The notes below the pieces were generated by a model. It was not told the origin of the DNA and ran no database searches. It saw only the letters and a program-made list of their open reading frames with translations. A DNA stretch of 64,000 nucleotides from contig JAKSGN010000039.1 of assembly GCA_024180945.1 (NCBI GenBank), forward strand, positions 62,001-126,000, in the 5' to 3' direction. Source of the DNA: Macrophomina tecta (taxonomy: Eukaryota; Ascomycota; Dothideomycetes; Botryosphaeriales; Botryosphaeriaceae). Position numbers and translations under genes: made by a program. This document shows, piece by piece, positions 33,673 to 44,501 of the stretch (positions are counted from its first letter, which is position 1; each line of letters starts with the position of its first letter).

Positions 33673-34325
33673 AGCCAAGTACGCCCCGCAGGTCAAGCGA
33701 AGGTCGAAAAGTGGCATATTTGGACGCGTCCTGCGGTCAGCAAAGTAATTTGACAGGTCATATGGTCTCTCTCGTCGGAAGCCTCAGCTCTTCCAGGATT
33801 TCTTTTTCAGACCTATCATGTCGCCCAAGCCGGCTTTATCAGGAGGCTAAACACGGGGCCGGTGATTAGCCTCACCGTGGCTGAGACAGACTTCAGTAGC
33901 GCGCGGAATGAGATACGCGCGCCCAGCACTGCTCCCTGGGATATCCGCTCTACCAACTTTCTGCAGTTGGCTGCCTTTGGTGTTGACGTAGTGCGCCCCA
34001 CCGGAGAAGGGGGCCGTTCCGCCACTCGCGTATGCAATGCAGGAGAGAGCACGCACTCAGGCTGCCGCTATCCTGTCCCAATCCGCACATATCCGCTTTC
34101 GATTTCGCAGCTTGTACTACCCGATCGTGGGCAGCAGAGTGGTGCGTATCGGCACGCTAAAGGTAGGCAAGCACAAGGGAGTGATGTATAAGAAGTATCA
34201 GGGTCAGCTTACTGCATCGTCTCCCAACCCATCCTTCCCCGCATCAGCTGTGCTCTCCTCCTCGACCTCCTCCTTCCTCTTCAGATCCTCTTGTGCCGAT
34301 TTCGTACACCCGCCCGGCAGCCAAC
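33673..34325. other. intergenic region with overlapping open frames, no gene assigned
   Basis: About 650 bp. The part 33816-34191 is open on both strands, but neither translation shows a known family. It includes the promoter of the aldoxime dehydratase gene. Confidence 0.35.
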
Positions 34326-35429
34326 ATGCTCGAACCAGCGATCCCTCCCCATCTCCAGGCCCCCCGCACCCACCCCTCCAACCTCCCCTCCGCCGACTTC
34401 ACCCCTCCCACCGCCGCCTACGTCGCGCGCTTCCCCGAATCGACCACCGACCTTGTCATGGCCACGGTCTGCGCCCAGTCCCGCGACGCCTCCGCCACCC
34501 TCTCCCCATCCGCCGCCCTCGCCCCGCTCCTCACCTTCCTCAAGCGCGGCTACCGCTCCCCTTCCACTGGCGACCCCTCCTCCACCGCCCCCAGCTGCCA
34601 CGACCTCATCTCCTTCCGCGACGCGGCCTCTCACCACACCGTCGGCGCCATCGCATACTGGCCCAGCCGCGCCGCGTACGAGACCTGGGCGTCCTCCAGC
34701 GGCTTCGAGGCGTGGTGGCAGTCGCTCGACCCGCAGACCGAAGCGCACGGCTGGTTCCGCGAGGTGTTCTTCCCGCCTGTGGAGCAGTACGAGACCATCT
34801 TCTCGGATGGCGAGGTGGCCGAGGAAGGGGGCGCGCGGATGAGAGAGGGGATGAGCGGGCCGGTCAGAGAGCACGTGTATTGGGGGAGCATGCGGGATCG
34901 GATGGCGGCGGCGCAGATGGACGGGCTGAAGGGAGAGGGGGACGGTGGGTGGCGAGGGCCTGCGGAGGAGCATACGGAGAGGAGGAGGGTGAGGGTCGAG
35001 GGCGGCAGGAACCTTTGCGTCATCAGGTCTGGCCAGGACTGGTCCGCGACGGTGCCGAGGGAGAGGAAGTTGTATCTGGAGACGATGCATCCGGTGCTGA
35101 TCAATGGGATGGATTTCCTGCGGGATGACGGCCGCAGTATTGGGTGTCGGAGCTGTCGGTTTGTGGATGTGCTGGATCAGAGGGATCAGAAGAGGCGGAC
35201 AGACCGGACCTTCGGGTTCGCCTTCTTTGAGGATATGGCGGCGCTGGAGAATTGGGCGAAGATGCATAAGACGCACCTCGACATCTTTGGTCGCTTTCTA
35301 CAATATGCCAAGGAACTGGACAACAACATCTCCTTACGGCTGTTCCACGAAGTGCTGGTGCTGGCACCAGAGCAGCAGTTGTTGGAATACGTGGGCTGCC
35401 ACCCAAGGACCGGGCTGTTGGGGCGGTAA
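34326..35429 (+). CDS. phenylacetaldoxime dehydratase-like haem protein
   Basis: 367 aa, no intron. Aldoxime dehydratases remove water from aldoximes to give nitriles, using a haem that binds the substrate nitrogen directly. The full family layout is visible: EAWWQSLDPQTEAHGWFREV, RKLYLETMHPVLINGMDFLR, GCRSCRFVDVLD, RTFGFAFFEDMAALENWAKM, then KTHLDIFGRFLQYAK (candidate haem-ligand His) and LRLFHEVLVL (candidate catalytic His), ending EYVGCHPRTGLL. The length fits known members (about 350 aa). It is the last gene of the possible cluster formed with the regulator, cupin, TENA-type and MDR genes. Natural substrate unknown. Confidence 0.88.
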   Translation: MLEPAIPPHLQAPRTHPSNLPSADFTPPTAAYVARFPESTTDLVMATVCAQSRDASATLSPSAALAPLLTFLKRGYRSPSTGDPSSTAPSCHDLISFRDAASHHTVGAIAYWPSRAAYETWASSSGFEAWWQSLDPQTEAHGWFREVFFPPVEQYETIFSDGEVAEEGGARMREGMSGPVREHVYWGSMRDRMAAAQMDGLKGEGDGGWRGPAEEHTERRRVRVEGGRNLCVIRSGQDWSATVPRERKLYLETMHPVLINGMDFLRDDGRSIGCRSCRFVDVLDQRDQKRRTDRTFGFAFFEDMAALENWAKMHKTHLDIFGRFLQYAKELDNNISLRLFHEVLVLAPEQQLLEYVGCHPRTGLLGR

Positions 35430-35828
35430 AGAGTTTTGGCCTGCTGATAGTTGCGAAGTGTCACGGCAGTTTGTGAGAATTTGTTCCCTACCTGTAATGT
35501 TTTGCACATATGTAGGCTGGTTCTATGATCGTTCATGAGATTAAAACGTGAGAGCCGTCCTCAAACCTCGATCAAAACTGTTCTATTCATGCGCTGAACT
35601 TCAAGGCTGTCGCCTAAAATTGGGGCCCGGAACAGGGTTGCTGAGCCGCTAACGCAGTTCATGCAGCAATACGAGCGCCGATCGGCTGAATGATAGGCCA
35701 GGGGTCGAGTGCGGCTGTTCCTCCAGCCGTGGCAACTTGGTTGCACTTGAGCTGCCCCGCTCAGCCTTGTTCGCATCATCCCACACCACCAGATATTTCC
35801 GCAACGACCTTGGGTAGTAGAGCCCAGT
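35430..35828. other. intergenic region upstream of the NLR gene
   Basis: About 400 bp, no gene seen. Expected to hold the aldoxime dehydratase 3' end and the promoter of the NACHT-ankyrin gene. Confidence 0.4.
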
Positions 35829-38800
35829 ATGGACGCAGCTGGATTGGCGGTTGGCCTAGTAGGTCTGCCCAATGATATTCTTGACCTCCACGAACGATGG
35901 GACTCTGCCAAGGACTTCGATAGTCAGTACCGCCAGGCTCTGAACACCTGGGATCACAGTCGGATTCGCCTTCATGAGTGGATATCCTACGCAGGATATG
36001 ACGGTGAGTCCTTATCGGACGACCACCACATCCGGCTGGATGATCCCGATGTGTTGGTAGCCGTCAGGAATGACTTCCGCAGCATTAGTGACATTACAAA
36101 CTGGCTTCAGAGAAGACAGGCGAAGCTGCCCATCAGCCCGGCCTATTCAGATCGGTCTCCCAGCGACTTCAGCACAAAGTTTCTAACGGCTCCAGCGCTT
36201 GGCCATGGCAGGAACGGGAGAATGCGTTCTTCATCCCCAATCCGCGGCTTCCTTAGTTGGGCGACCCATGGAAAGCAGTTCACTGAACGAGTCCAAAGCC
36301 TGGCAGCTATCGTTGGCCGACTCTTTGATCTCTTGCCTCCCCCGGGCTTCCTCCATACACAGATTGTCAAGCTCGAAAATGACACAGACGAGTCACTTGG
36401 CAGTACGTACTCTTCAGCCTAATGCGCTGGGCCATCACTAATCCCCTATTGCCAGACGAGGATGCACTCACTGTTTTCCCAGAAGTAATAAGAGGCTGCA
36501 TGACCTACAATTTGATGAACATACTCGGCTGCAAAAATTCATGTTGGAGCGCCGAGAGATAGATTCATGGCTGAATGTCCCCCGCGTTGATCAGGAATAC
36601 GACATGTTTGTGTCCTCGCGCGTCGATGAGACGTGCGACTGGATCTTTCAAAATCCCGCCTACCTCTCATGGCAATCGACGGCTATCCAAACTGGCCGCG
36701 TTCTGTGGATTCACGGGCCTCCTGGATACGGAAAGACGGTGCTTTGCGCCCGAATTGTTGAAGTCTTGAAGGAGACCTCACTGCTCGCATATGCATTCAG
36801 TTCCGCATATGTTCAGGCGGGCTCAAAGCCGGATATCGTTTTACGTGTGTGGCTCTCGCAGCTCACGCGCCAGAGCACGATTGCCCATGAGGTTGTGTGG
36901 AATCATATGACGGCGCCCGGAGCTGTAGGAGCAGTTGCATCACGGAAAGAGATGCAAGAAGCCCTCAAATCTATCCTTCACGAGTTGCCGGGCTGCGTTC
37001 TTACTCTTGATGGGCTCGATGAGTTTGAGCGTTCAGGGAACAGCCGCGGACAGCTCCTTGAGACTACGAAATTAGCTATTGCTGAGACCGACACACGCCT
37101 TCTCATGGTCAGTCGAGGTGATATTTCATCCGAGATGTCAATCATGAAGGACTGTGCAGATCCTATTCTCCATGAATATTGCCTCTCTGATGATGACGTT
37201 AAAGGCGATATCGTAAGATTCTCCAATGTCGTTGTGGACACGAAACTGCCCAGCCAGCAGGCGAACGTAAGACACGCCCTTGCTCATCAGATGGTGGAGA
37301 AGGCGGGTGGGATGTTCCTGTGGGTTAGGATGCAGGAACCCCAGCTCGAGGATTACAAGAGCAGAGCGGCGCTCGAGAAGGTGATAAGCAAAATGCCAAA
37401 GGGTCTCTTCAGCACGTATGAGCGCACCTGGAGGGAGATCCATCATCTTGGGGGCGATGACCAAGAGCGGGCCTTCAGTATTCTGCGCTGGGCTATATTC
37501 GCCTTTAGGCCCCTCACTGTTGCAGAGCTAGCAGTAGCTCTGCTGCTCGAAGCCGACACAGAGGTTGAAGAAGTCGACCTGCTGGAAACCCCTTCGATCA
37601 CCGAGGAGTACATCAACCGAGGTATCAAACGCGTGTGTGGCTCATTCATCGAGGTTCGGGCATCGGAATTGGATGACCTGCCTAGTAGTCGAACTATTCA
37701 CATTGTGCACACGTCGGCCAAAGACTATCTACTCTTACAGCGGCCAGGTGCCACAATCGAGGATGCTCATACTTCACTGGCAGACGTGCGCGCACAACAC
37801 AAAGCTCTGGCAATGACTTGCCTCAGACTCGTCAACAACGACGCAGCCTGGAAGCTTGTAGACTCGGAATTCCGGGGGTACGCTGCCCACGAATGGCCCT
37901 ATCATGTTCGGGCGGCCGGAGGAGAGAGCCCAGACATAACTGCCCGGATTGACCAGCTATTTACAAGACGGCCGTTCTGCTTCGAATCCTGGCGCAAGCT
38001 GTTCTTCCCTGAAGACGACCAGGCTGGCGGACCTTTGTATTACGCATCAATGCTGAATCTGTCTGTGACTATGCGCACAGTGAAAGACAAACAAATTGGC
38101 TCGCTTGATGAGGTTGGAGGTGCTCATGGGACTGCATTACAGGCGACATGCGCACAGGGCCATGAAGCTGCTTTTGAGCTATTGCTAAGCTGGGGTGCTG
38201 ACCCAAACGTAATAGCGGGCATTCACGGCACCGCACTCATATGTGCTATTTATTATCACCGAGACAAGATGGCCACCAAGCTTCTGGATCATCGAGCAGA
38301 CCCGACCCTTGTGGTAGAGAGAGACTGGAAGCCAACTGCGCTGCATGCGGCTATCTTTGCAAAGCGTCCTGAAATGGCGGAACTGCTTCTCCAACGAGGG
38401 GCCGAAAGGTCAATATCCGTCGCCGACAGGCACGGCTGGACGCCACTGACTGCTGCCGTGTGCGATGGCAGCTTTGAAATAGTTCGAGCGCTCATTGATT
38501 CCAACGCTGATCCGAATATTCCACATGTCACCAGCAAGCGCACAGCCCTGGAGTCTGCTGCAGTGAATGGTCAGATGGAGATAGTGAGATATCTGCTTGA
38601 GCACCACGCCGAACCCAACGCACGCAACGAGCTTGGAAATACAGTGTTGCACATTACGACTATAAAAGGGGATCTCGGTATGATTCAACTACTGCTCGAC
38701 CACGGAGCCAAATTGGATCTCGTCAATAGGGATGGCGAAACCCCCCTTGTTCAGGCAGTCCTCTGCAAACACGCCGAAGCAGCAGACCTGCTGCTGCGAA

Positions 38801-39775
38801 GCGGCTCAGTAACTTCGGGCTTAACAAAATACCATCGGACGCCCCTTCATATTGCCTCTGCACACGGTGATGCAGCAATGGTCGGACTATTATTGAGATA
38901 CGGCGCTGATCCCACGCGCACAGAGAGTCCCAGCGGAACTGGTCCGGGGTACACGCCGTTGAACCTCGCAGCAGTAGCAGAGCACAGGGCTGTTGTGGAC
39001 TTGCTGCTGCACAGCGGTCAGAGCATACAAGTGCTCTATGGGGCTAGGGAACTGGAGACTCCCGTCAACAGGGCTGCGTTCCATGGCCATCTCAGAATCC
39101 TTGAACTATTGTTCGAGGGCGATCCGAAGGGGACAAGTACTGACAAGTATGGCAGAACAGCAATACATTGGGCAGCTCTGGGGGGAAGTTTGGACACTTT
39201 CGACTATCTAATCGAGAAGGGGTTCGATCCTCTAGCGGAAGATGATGCAAGGCAGACGATTCTGCATTTTGCTGCCGCGTCAGGGTCCTCCTCAATGGTT
39301 CAAAAGGTGCTCCAGTTTCCGGGAATTTCTGGTCCCACGCAAAAGGAAGCAGTCTGGGCACCTCTGCACTGGGCGTCGAGGAAGGGTGATTCCGCTCTCG
39401 TACGCATGTTAATCAACGCCGGAGCGACAGAGAGTTCTGTGCAGTCATCCGATCCAGCGAGCTCATTCACACCATGGACGATAGCCGAGTTCCACGGGAA
39501 CACAGGATTGATTTCGGACCCCAGCTGTCCTTTGCAGAAGGACGACATGCCTGGATTAGCGGCTTGCTCTAACGGCTTCGGGTGTGAGGGGTGCCAAGCG
39601 GTACGTTGACGAGTGCTGGGCCTGCGGTGGAAGAAAAAGCTAATGGAAACAGGAAATATTTGGACCAAGGTTTCACTGCGGCACCTGTTTCGATTTTGAC
39701 TACTGTTTCATGTGCATGCCGACACTGAAACACCTGCACCCTGAACACAGTTGGGAAAGGATAGATCAACGATAA
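35829..39775 (+). CDS. HeLo-NACHT-ankyrin-ZZ protein (fungal NLR)
   Basis: Model: join(35829..36406, 36483..39600, 39653..39775), 1272 aa. Fungal NLRs sense non-self and can trigger regulated cell death. N-terminus: HeLo/SesA-type domain (MDAAGLAVGLVGLPNDILDL; SLSDDHHIRLDDP). NACHT: Walker A GPPGYGKT at residues 271-278 and Walker B VLTLDGLDEF near 365. About a dozen ankyrin repeats span roughly 735-1210, for example TPLHIASAHGDAAMVGLLLR. The last exon completes a ZZ-type zinc finger: CSNGFGCEGCQ, then FHCGTCFDFDYCFMCM and CHLHPEH-type His residues. Intron 1 is ambiguous: the best donor (GTACGT, 36403) does not keep frame with any good acceptor, so the neighbouring GTACTC at 36407 with acceptor CCCAG is used. 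Confidence 0.85.
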
Positions 39776-40082
39776 CAGAGTCTGCTTCGATTCCTGCACT
39801 GAAATGATTGAACCATGAAATCATGGGATCCGGGAAGGCTCCAGCACGCCATTATTTTCCTTATCAATGAAAGCACATTTTCGACTTCATACTCAGGAGT
39901 CTCCACGAAGTAATAAGATACTGTCTACACATGATTGGTATTCACAACTCCCGCCCTATTTTTAGATTATACACGTGGCTCGTTTATATATGGAGATCCC
40001 CGCCATTCCCAAAAAGGTATTCAAACAAGGTATACAACATGGTAAAAGAAAGCCCGATTCATTACGTTCGCGTCCATCAACT
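39776..40082. other. convergent intergenic region NLR / sugar transporter
   Basis: 307 bp between two convergent stop codons; 3' untranslated regions expected. Nothing else seen. Confidence 0.4.
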
Positions 40083-41734
40083 TCACAACTCGCGCTCCAG
40101 AATCTTCGCGGGCAGATCCTTGGCGGCCTTGGCGTCGGTGGTGGTCTGGTAGTCCTTCCAGCGCCACATGGGCACGCCGGCGTCGTAGATCTCGTCGATT
40201 TCGGCGAATGTGCGGCCCTTGGTCTCGGGCATGAGGAAGAAGACGAAGAGGATGATGCCGACCATGCAGCCGGCGAAGATGAGGTACGTCTTGGCGCCGA
40301 GGCCGGCGCCGTCGGCGGCGGTGAGCTGCGGCACGGCGATGGTGGTGATGACGGCGGTGGTCTGCGCCCAGGCGATGGTGTACGACATGGTGTAGGAGCG
40401 CAGCTTGATGGTGGCGATCTCCGACGGCATGACGTTGGACAGCGAGTAGAAGGACGACGCCCAGAAGAAGTTGAAGATGAAGGACAGCGCGGCAATGCCG
40501 AGCACCTTGTTGCGGTCGGCCATGTCGAAGGCCAAGCCGCCCGCGCCGACGTCGCAGGCCAACAGCATGAACATGCCGAAGAGGGCGAGCGGGCGGCGGC
40601 CCAGGCGGTCGATGAGCAGCGGGGCGACGATGGTGCCGGCGAGAGTGCAGCACGAGGCGATGATGGTGAGGGCGAAGGGCGAGGCGACGCCGATCTCGAC
40701 GAGGAAGACGGTGGCGTAGGTGGTCGACAGGAAGACGCCGGAGCACTGGTTGAAGGAGAAGAAGGAGCCGGCGGTGATGGTGCGCTTGATGTTCTGGCGG
40801 TCGAAGATGCTCCAGACCGAGACTTCCATGGCCGTGTTGCGCTCGTTCTCCTCGCACAGCTTCATGACCCGGAGCTCGTCGCGGACCTCGGCATCACTGT
40901 AGCCACGCAGCTTGCGCAGGGCACTGTAGGCCTCGTCCATGCGGCCCTTGCCGATCAGCCACTGGGGGCTCTCGGGCAGCCAGGCAGTGAGGGGGATGAG
41001 CATGACGGGGAGGGCGCACTGCACGGCCAGGGGAACCATGTAGGAAAGCTTGTCGGTCCTGGCGTGGGTGCCGTAGACGACGAGGGTGGCGACGACGCCG
41101 GCGAGCAGGTTCATCACGTTAATCGAGGCGACGACAGTTCCACGAATAGCGACAGGCACCGTCTCGCCGAGGTAGAGGGGCACGGTGGAGTTGGCGATGC
41201 CCATAACGAAGGCATTCCAGAAGCGGCCAATGATGAACGCGGCAAGGTTGGGGGCGAACAGCTGCAGGAAGCAGCCGCCAATGGAGATGAAGTAGGCGCC
41301 GACGAGGGGCCACTTCCTGCCGAAGTTGTTGTTGAGAGGGTAGGCGGCGAGAGCACCGAGGATGGAGCCGACCAGCGGCACGGCGAGGAGCAGGTTCTGG
41401 TTGCGGGCGGTAAAGACGAAGGCGCCGGTGGTAGGGTTGCGGCCCTGGTACTTGTCGACCTGCAGCGGTGGAGTTCGCGGTCAGAAACACCCGAAAAGGA
41501 AAGAGGCACGTGAGGACTTACGAATGGCTCAAGTGCGATGATGGGCGAGATGACTTTGTCGTCGAATCCGAACAGGAACGAGGCGGCGGCGAAGACGGTG
41601 CAGGTGAAGATCAGAAAGGGGTTCACGGCCTTGCCCTCCTGCTTGATGTCGACGTGCTCGTGGTAGACGACCTCGCCGTCGGACTCGGACTTGGACTTCT
41701 CCGCCATAACGGTCTGGTCGAATTCCTTGGACAT
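40083..41734 (-). CDS. MFS sugar transporter
   Basis: Model: complement(join(40083..41459, 41522..41734)), 529 aa. A 12-helix proton-coupled sugar porter of the plasma membrane. Sugar-porter signatures are present: NNFGRKWPLVGAYFISIGG in the first loop, RFWNAFVMGIANSTVPLYLG, PESPQWLIGKGRMDEA, DRLGRRPLALFG and PETKGRTFAEIDEIYDAGVP. The 62-bp intron has donor GTAAGT and acceptor CTGCAG, phase 0. The cytosolic N-terminus carries Lys residues suited to ubiquitin-dependent turnover (inference). It lies downstream of, and co-directional with, the GH32 gene, which suggests that it imports the GH32 substrate. Confidence 0.9.
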
Positions 41735-42451
41735 GGCGTTGGTGAAGGGCTGCTTCGGGGGGCGGGCGGGCGGGCGGGCTCAGGGACGGCTGGGGTGTCC
41801 GGTGGCGGAAGACTCGTCCACTGGAGGGGGGCGGGAGAGGATGACGCGGTGGAGCTCAACAACGGTCTGGGGCAGATGCTCTCATAAGGTTATATATGTC
41901 GGTGGAGTGAGGCCAGCCAGGACAAGCGAGTCTCCAGGTTCGCGGGCCAAGTTGCGGAGTGCGGCTGGGACCAGCGACTCGGGCGCCAAGGCCCGTTCTG
42001 GGCTGGGGTTGACTCGCTCGAAGGTTGCGGCAGCTTCCAAGGCCCCCGGGGAATCTGGGGTCGAGCGACTGGAAGGAGAAATTTCGGAGAGGGGGGCCCA
42101 AGAGCATTACCCCGTGGACCGCAGGCACGGCGAAACTGGCGCTACCGTGTTAGACGCGCCTCCTGGCAGCCGCATCAGCCTTAAGCCTAGCCGCTTCGGT
42201 GGCGCTCGGCTCTGCTGGCCACCAAACACTTCACTTAATACGAACGACGACAAGCAGGCCACCTGTGCACGCGGGGCCAAAAATTTTGCAGTGCAGGAGA
42301 AAGTGGCCAGAAAACAAGCATGCATTGCATTAACTATTTGCGCCGTACGTCCATGCCGCGGGGCTTAGTGCCGTCCGTCTATCCAGCCCAGTCCAATCTA
42401 CCCATGTCGTTCGTGCGAAACCTTTTCCCCACGGTTTCGAGAAATAAGCAT
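41735..42451. promoter_or_regulatory. sugar transporter promoter region
   Basis: About 720 bp between the GH32 stop codon and the transporter start codon. It contains TATATA at about 41892, some 160 bp upstream of the start, and several CGG/CCG triplets that could serve a Zn2Cys6 activator. No specific paired site can be claimed by eye. Confidence 0.4.
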
Positions 42452-44344
42452 CTAAGCACACGCCAGCCTGTCCCAGATCGAGCACTCGGTAATCGCCGCC
42501 GACTGCTGCGCATCGCCCTCTGCCTCTGCAAAGGCCGCGAGCCCAACGCACCGGGCGTCGGGCGTGTAGATCCTCGTGGTGACGGCGGTGCGCTCGTTGA
42601 CGAAGATCTCGAGCACGCTGCCGTCGTAGAAGGCGCGGATCCGCAGCCTCTCCTCCGACTCCTGCCCGGTGGAGGCGTCCCGCGTCGTGAAGAGCGTGTG
42701 CGGCGCGTGCTCGGCCTGCATCTTCACGGAGGAATCCGCGGTGATGAGGTCGGGACGCTCGACGGCAAAATCCTCCTCCGCCGGGCTCCAGTAGAGCTTG
42801 GTGTGGGACTGCAAGTCTGTTCTTACGTTAGTTTCTCGGCTGCTAAAGGGGGCGGACGGGGCGACGCGGCGGGGTGGCATACCCTCGGAGTGATAGATGG
42901 CAAGCCCTACGCGGCTGCAGGTCTGTGCCACGGAGAACTCGCCGTTGAACTCCCATCGGGACGTCTTCAGAGCGACATGGATGGCGCCGTTGAGGGGCCC
43001 GAGCGAAGTTGCGGGAAGGGTGGTTTGCTTAGCCGGGCGGCGTAATTGCTGGAGTCTCCGGTCGGGAGATATCCTCAGAGTCCGCACGGTGGAGGTCCCG
43101 TTGGCATCGGGCTCGGCCTGAATTGACGTAATGGCCGCGAGGTCAGACGTGCGGGCCTTGACGACGTTTCGGAGGGTCAAGAGGCTAGCGACTCTGGGCA
43201 GCGAGAGGCAGCCGCTCCACCGCTGCTTGATCTGGAGATCCACGGGCAGATCATCCTCGACGACCCAGCCGATGACGGTCTGCTGCTGCGTCTCAGGGTC
43301 CCAGAAGCCGTTGGCGGCGTAGAAAAGACCGTGGTCGAAGACGCCGCCGTACGAGTGGTCCATCAACGAATCGGCCGTCGTCCTATTCTCCAGCTTCTTG
43401 ATCTGTGCAGCAACCCAGAGCTGGCCGCGCGGAGTCCGCTTGCTGCCCTCTTGGCGGTAGACAGACTTGCAGCCCTCGGCACCGAGGATGAGAAACTCCT
43501 GGGATGCACCTTCGCCATCCGCCAGGGTCATGAAGTTGGTGACCTCCCAGTTGACGCCGAGATCGCCGGACCAGTGCGACGGGCACTTGTTCAGCCCCAC
43601 GTCGATCAAGGGCCCAAGGTACTCCCACTTGGTCAGGTCGCACTCGTCGACGGCGTAGAGGAAGACGGTGGGCGTTTTGCCAATGAGGCCGCCGGAAATG
43701 GTAGCGAAGAGCTTGCCCTCAGCGTACTTTCCGGCGAGAGCGCTGCCCATGGCCGCCCAGGGTGCGACATAGGGGTCCCGCCAGCCGGTCACGGGGACGT
43801 CTTTGGGTGGTCCTTCGAGGATGGGGTTCGCTGCGGGCTTGGACCAGGTCTTGCCGCCGTCTTTCGAGGTAGCAATGGCGAGCTTCTCGCTGCCAATGTT
43901 GTAGGGGAGCGTGTAGTGGATGGGCAGCTTGCTGACGGCGGTGTAGATGTAGGTGAGCGTGCCGTCCTGAGCACCGTTTGGCGCGGTGGGGCGGAAGCAG
44001 CCAGTGAAGACGCCGGCGTGGTCATAGGCGGTGTCGCGGCTAACGGTGGGCTTGGGCGCGACCTTCCAGTTGACCAGGTCCGAGGAGGTTGAGTTGCCCC
44101 AGACGATGTCGCCCCATTCGGCGCCATTGGGGTTCCACTGGAAGCCAACGTGGTACTGGCGCGTGGTGGGATCGTAGCCGGGGGCGCAGGGGTCGTTCAT
44201 CCAGCCCGAGGGCGCAATAATGTGGTAGGAGGGCCGCCATCTGGAGAAGTCATCCTGCTCGGGCGTGACGGTGACTTGGGGCTCGTTCTTGGTCTCTGGG
44301 GCGAGGTAGTCGGTGGCGCGCTCGATCAGCACGGCGCCAGACAT
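42452..44344 (-). CDS. GH32 invertase/inulinase-type beta-fructosidase, intracellular
   Basis: Model: complement(join(42452..42816, 42883..44344)), 608 aa. GH32 enzymes cleave beta-fructosyl bonds of sucrose or fructans. The nucleophile motif reads APSGWMNDPCAPGYDP near residue 47, where many members have WMNDPNG. The transition-state stabiliser motif is GWRDPYVAPW. The position of the usual EC acid/base motif reads GVNWEVTNFMTL; which Glu serves should be checked. The C-terminal beta-sandwich ends FYDGSVLEIFVNERTAVTTR. No signal peptide is seen, so it probably acts on imported sugar, as the intracellular fungal invertase group does. The 66-bp intron (GTATGC...AACAG) joins YHSE to DLQSHTKLYW. 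An upstream in-frame Met at 44395 is an alternative start. Confidence 0.88.
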   Translation of the reverse strand: MSGAVLIERATDYLAPETKNEPQVTVTPEQDDFSRWRPSYHIIAPSGWMNDPCAPGYDPTTRQYHVGFQWNPNGAEWGDIVWGNSTSSDLVNWKVAPKPTVSRDTAYDHAGVFTGCFRPTAPNGAQDGTLTYIYTAVSKLPIHYTLPYNIGSEKLAIATSKDGGKTWSKPAANPILEGPPKDVPVTGWRDPYVAPWAAMGSALAGKYAEGKLFATISGGLIGKTPTVFLYAVDECDLTKWEYLGPLIDVGLNKCPSHWSGDLGVNWEVTNFMTLADGEGASQEFLILGAEGCKSVYRQEGSKRTPRGQLWVAAQIKKLENRTTADSLMDHSYGGVFDHGLFYAANGFWDPETQQQTVIGWVVEDDLPVDLQIKQRWSGCLSLPRVASLLTLRNVVKARTSDLAAITSIQAEPDANGTSTVRTLRISPDRRLQQLRRPAKQTTLPATSLGPLNGAIHVALKTSRWEFNGEFSVAQTCSRVGLAIYHSEGMPPRRVAPSAPFSSRETNVRTDLQSHTKLYWSPAEEDFAVERPDLITADSSVKMQAEHAPHTLFTTRDASTGQESEERLRIRAFYDGSVLEIFVNERTAVTTRIYTPDARCVGLAAFAEAEGDAQQSAAITECSIWDRLACA

Positions 44345-44455
44345 GGCTGGTGGGCGGTAGCGGGGCGGTAGCGGGGCGGGAGGGCGGGGCGGCACACAGG
44401 GCGGGCTGTTGGACGCAGAGACAGCAGGAAGGGAGGGCGAGGAGTTGCAGAGCGA

Positions 44456-44501
<46 letters not shown>

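Noticed and set aside
39975..41513. 512-codon plus-strand frame with Gly/Glu-rich translation
   Set aside because: It is antisense to the MFS sugar transporter, which has clear membrane segments and sugar-porter motifs.
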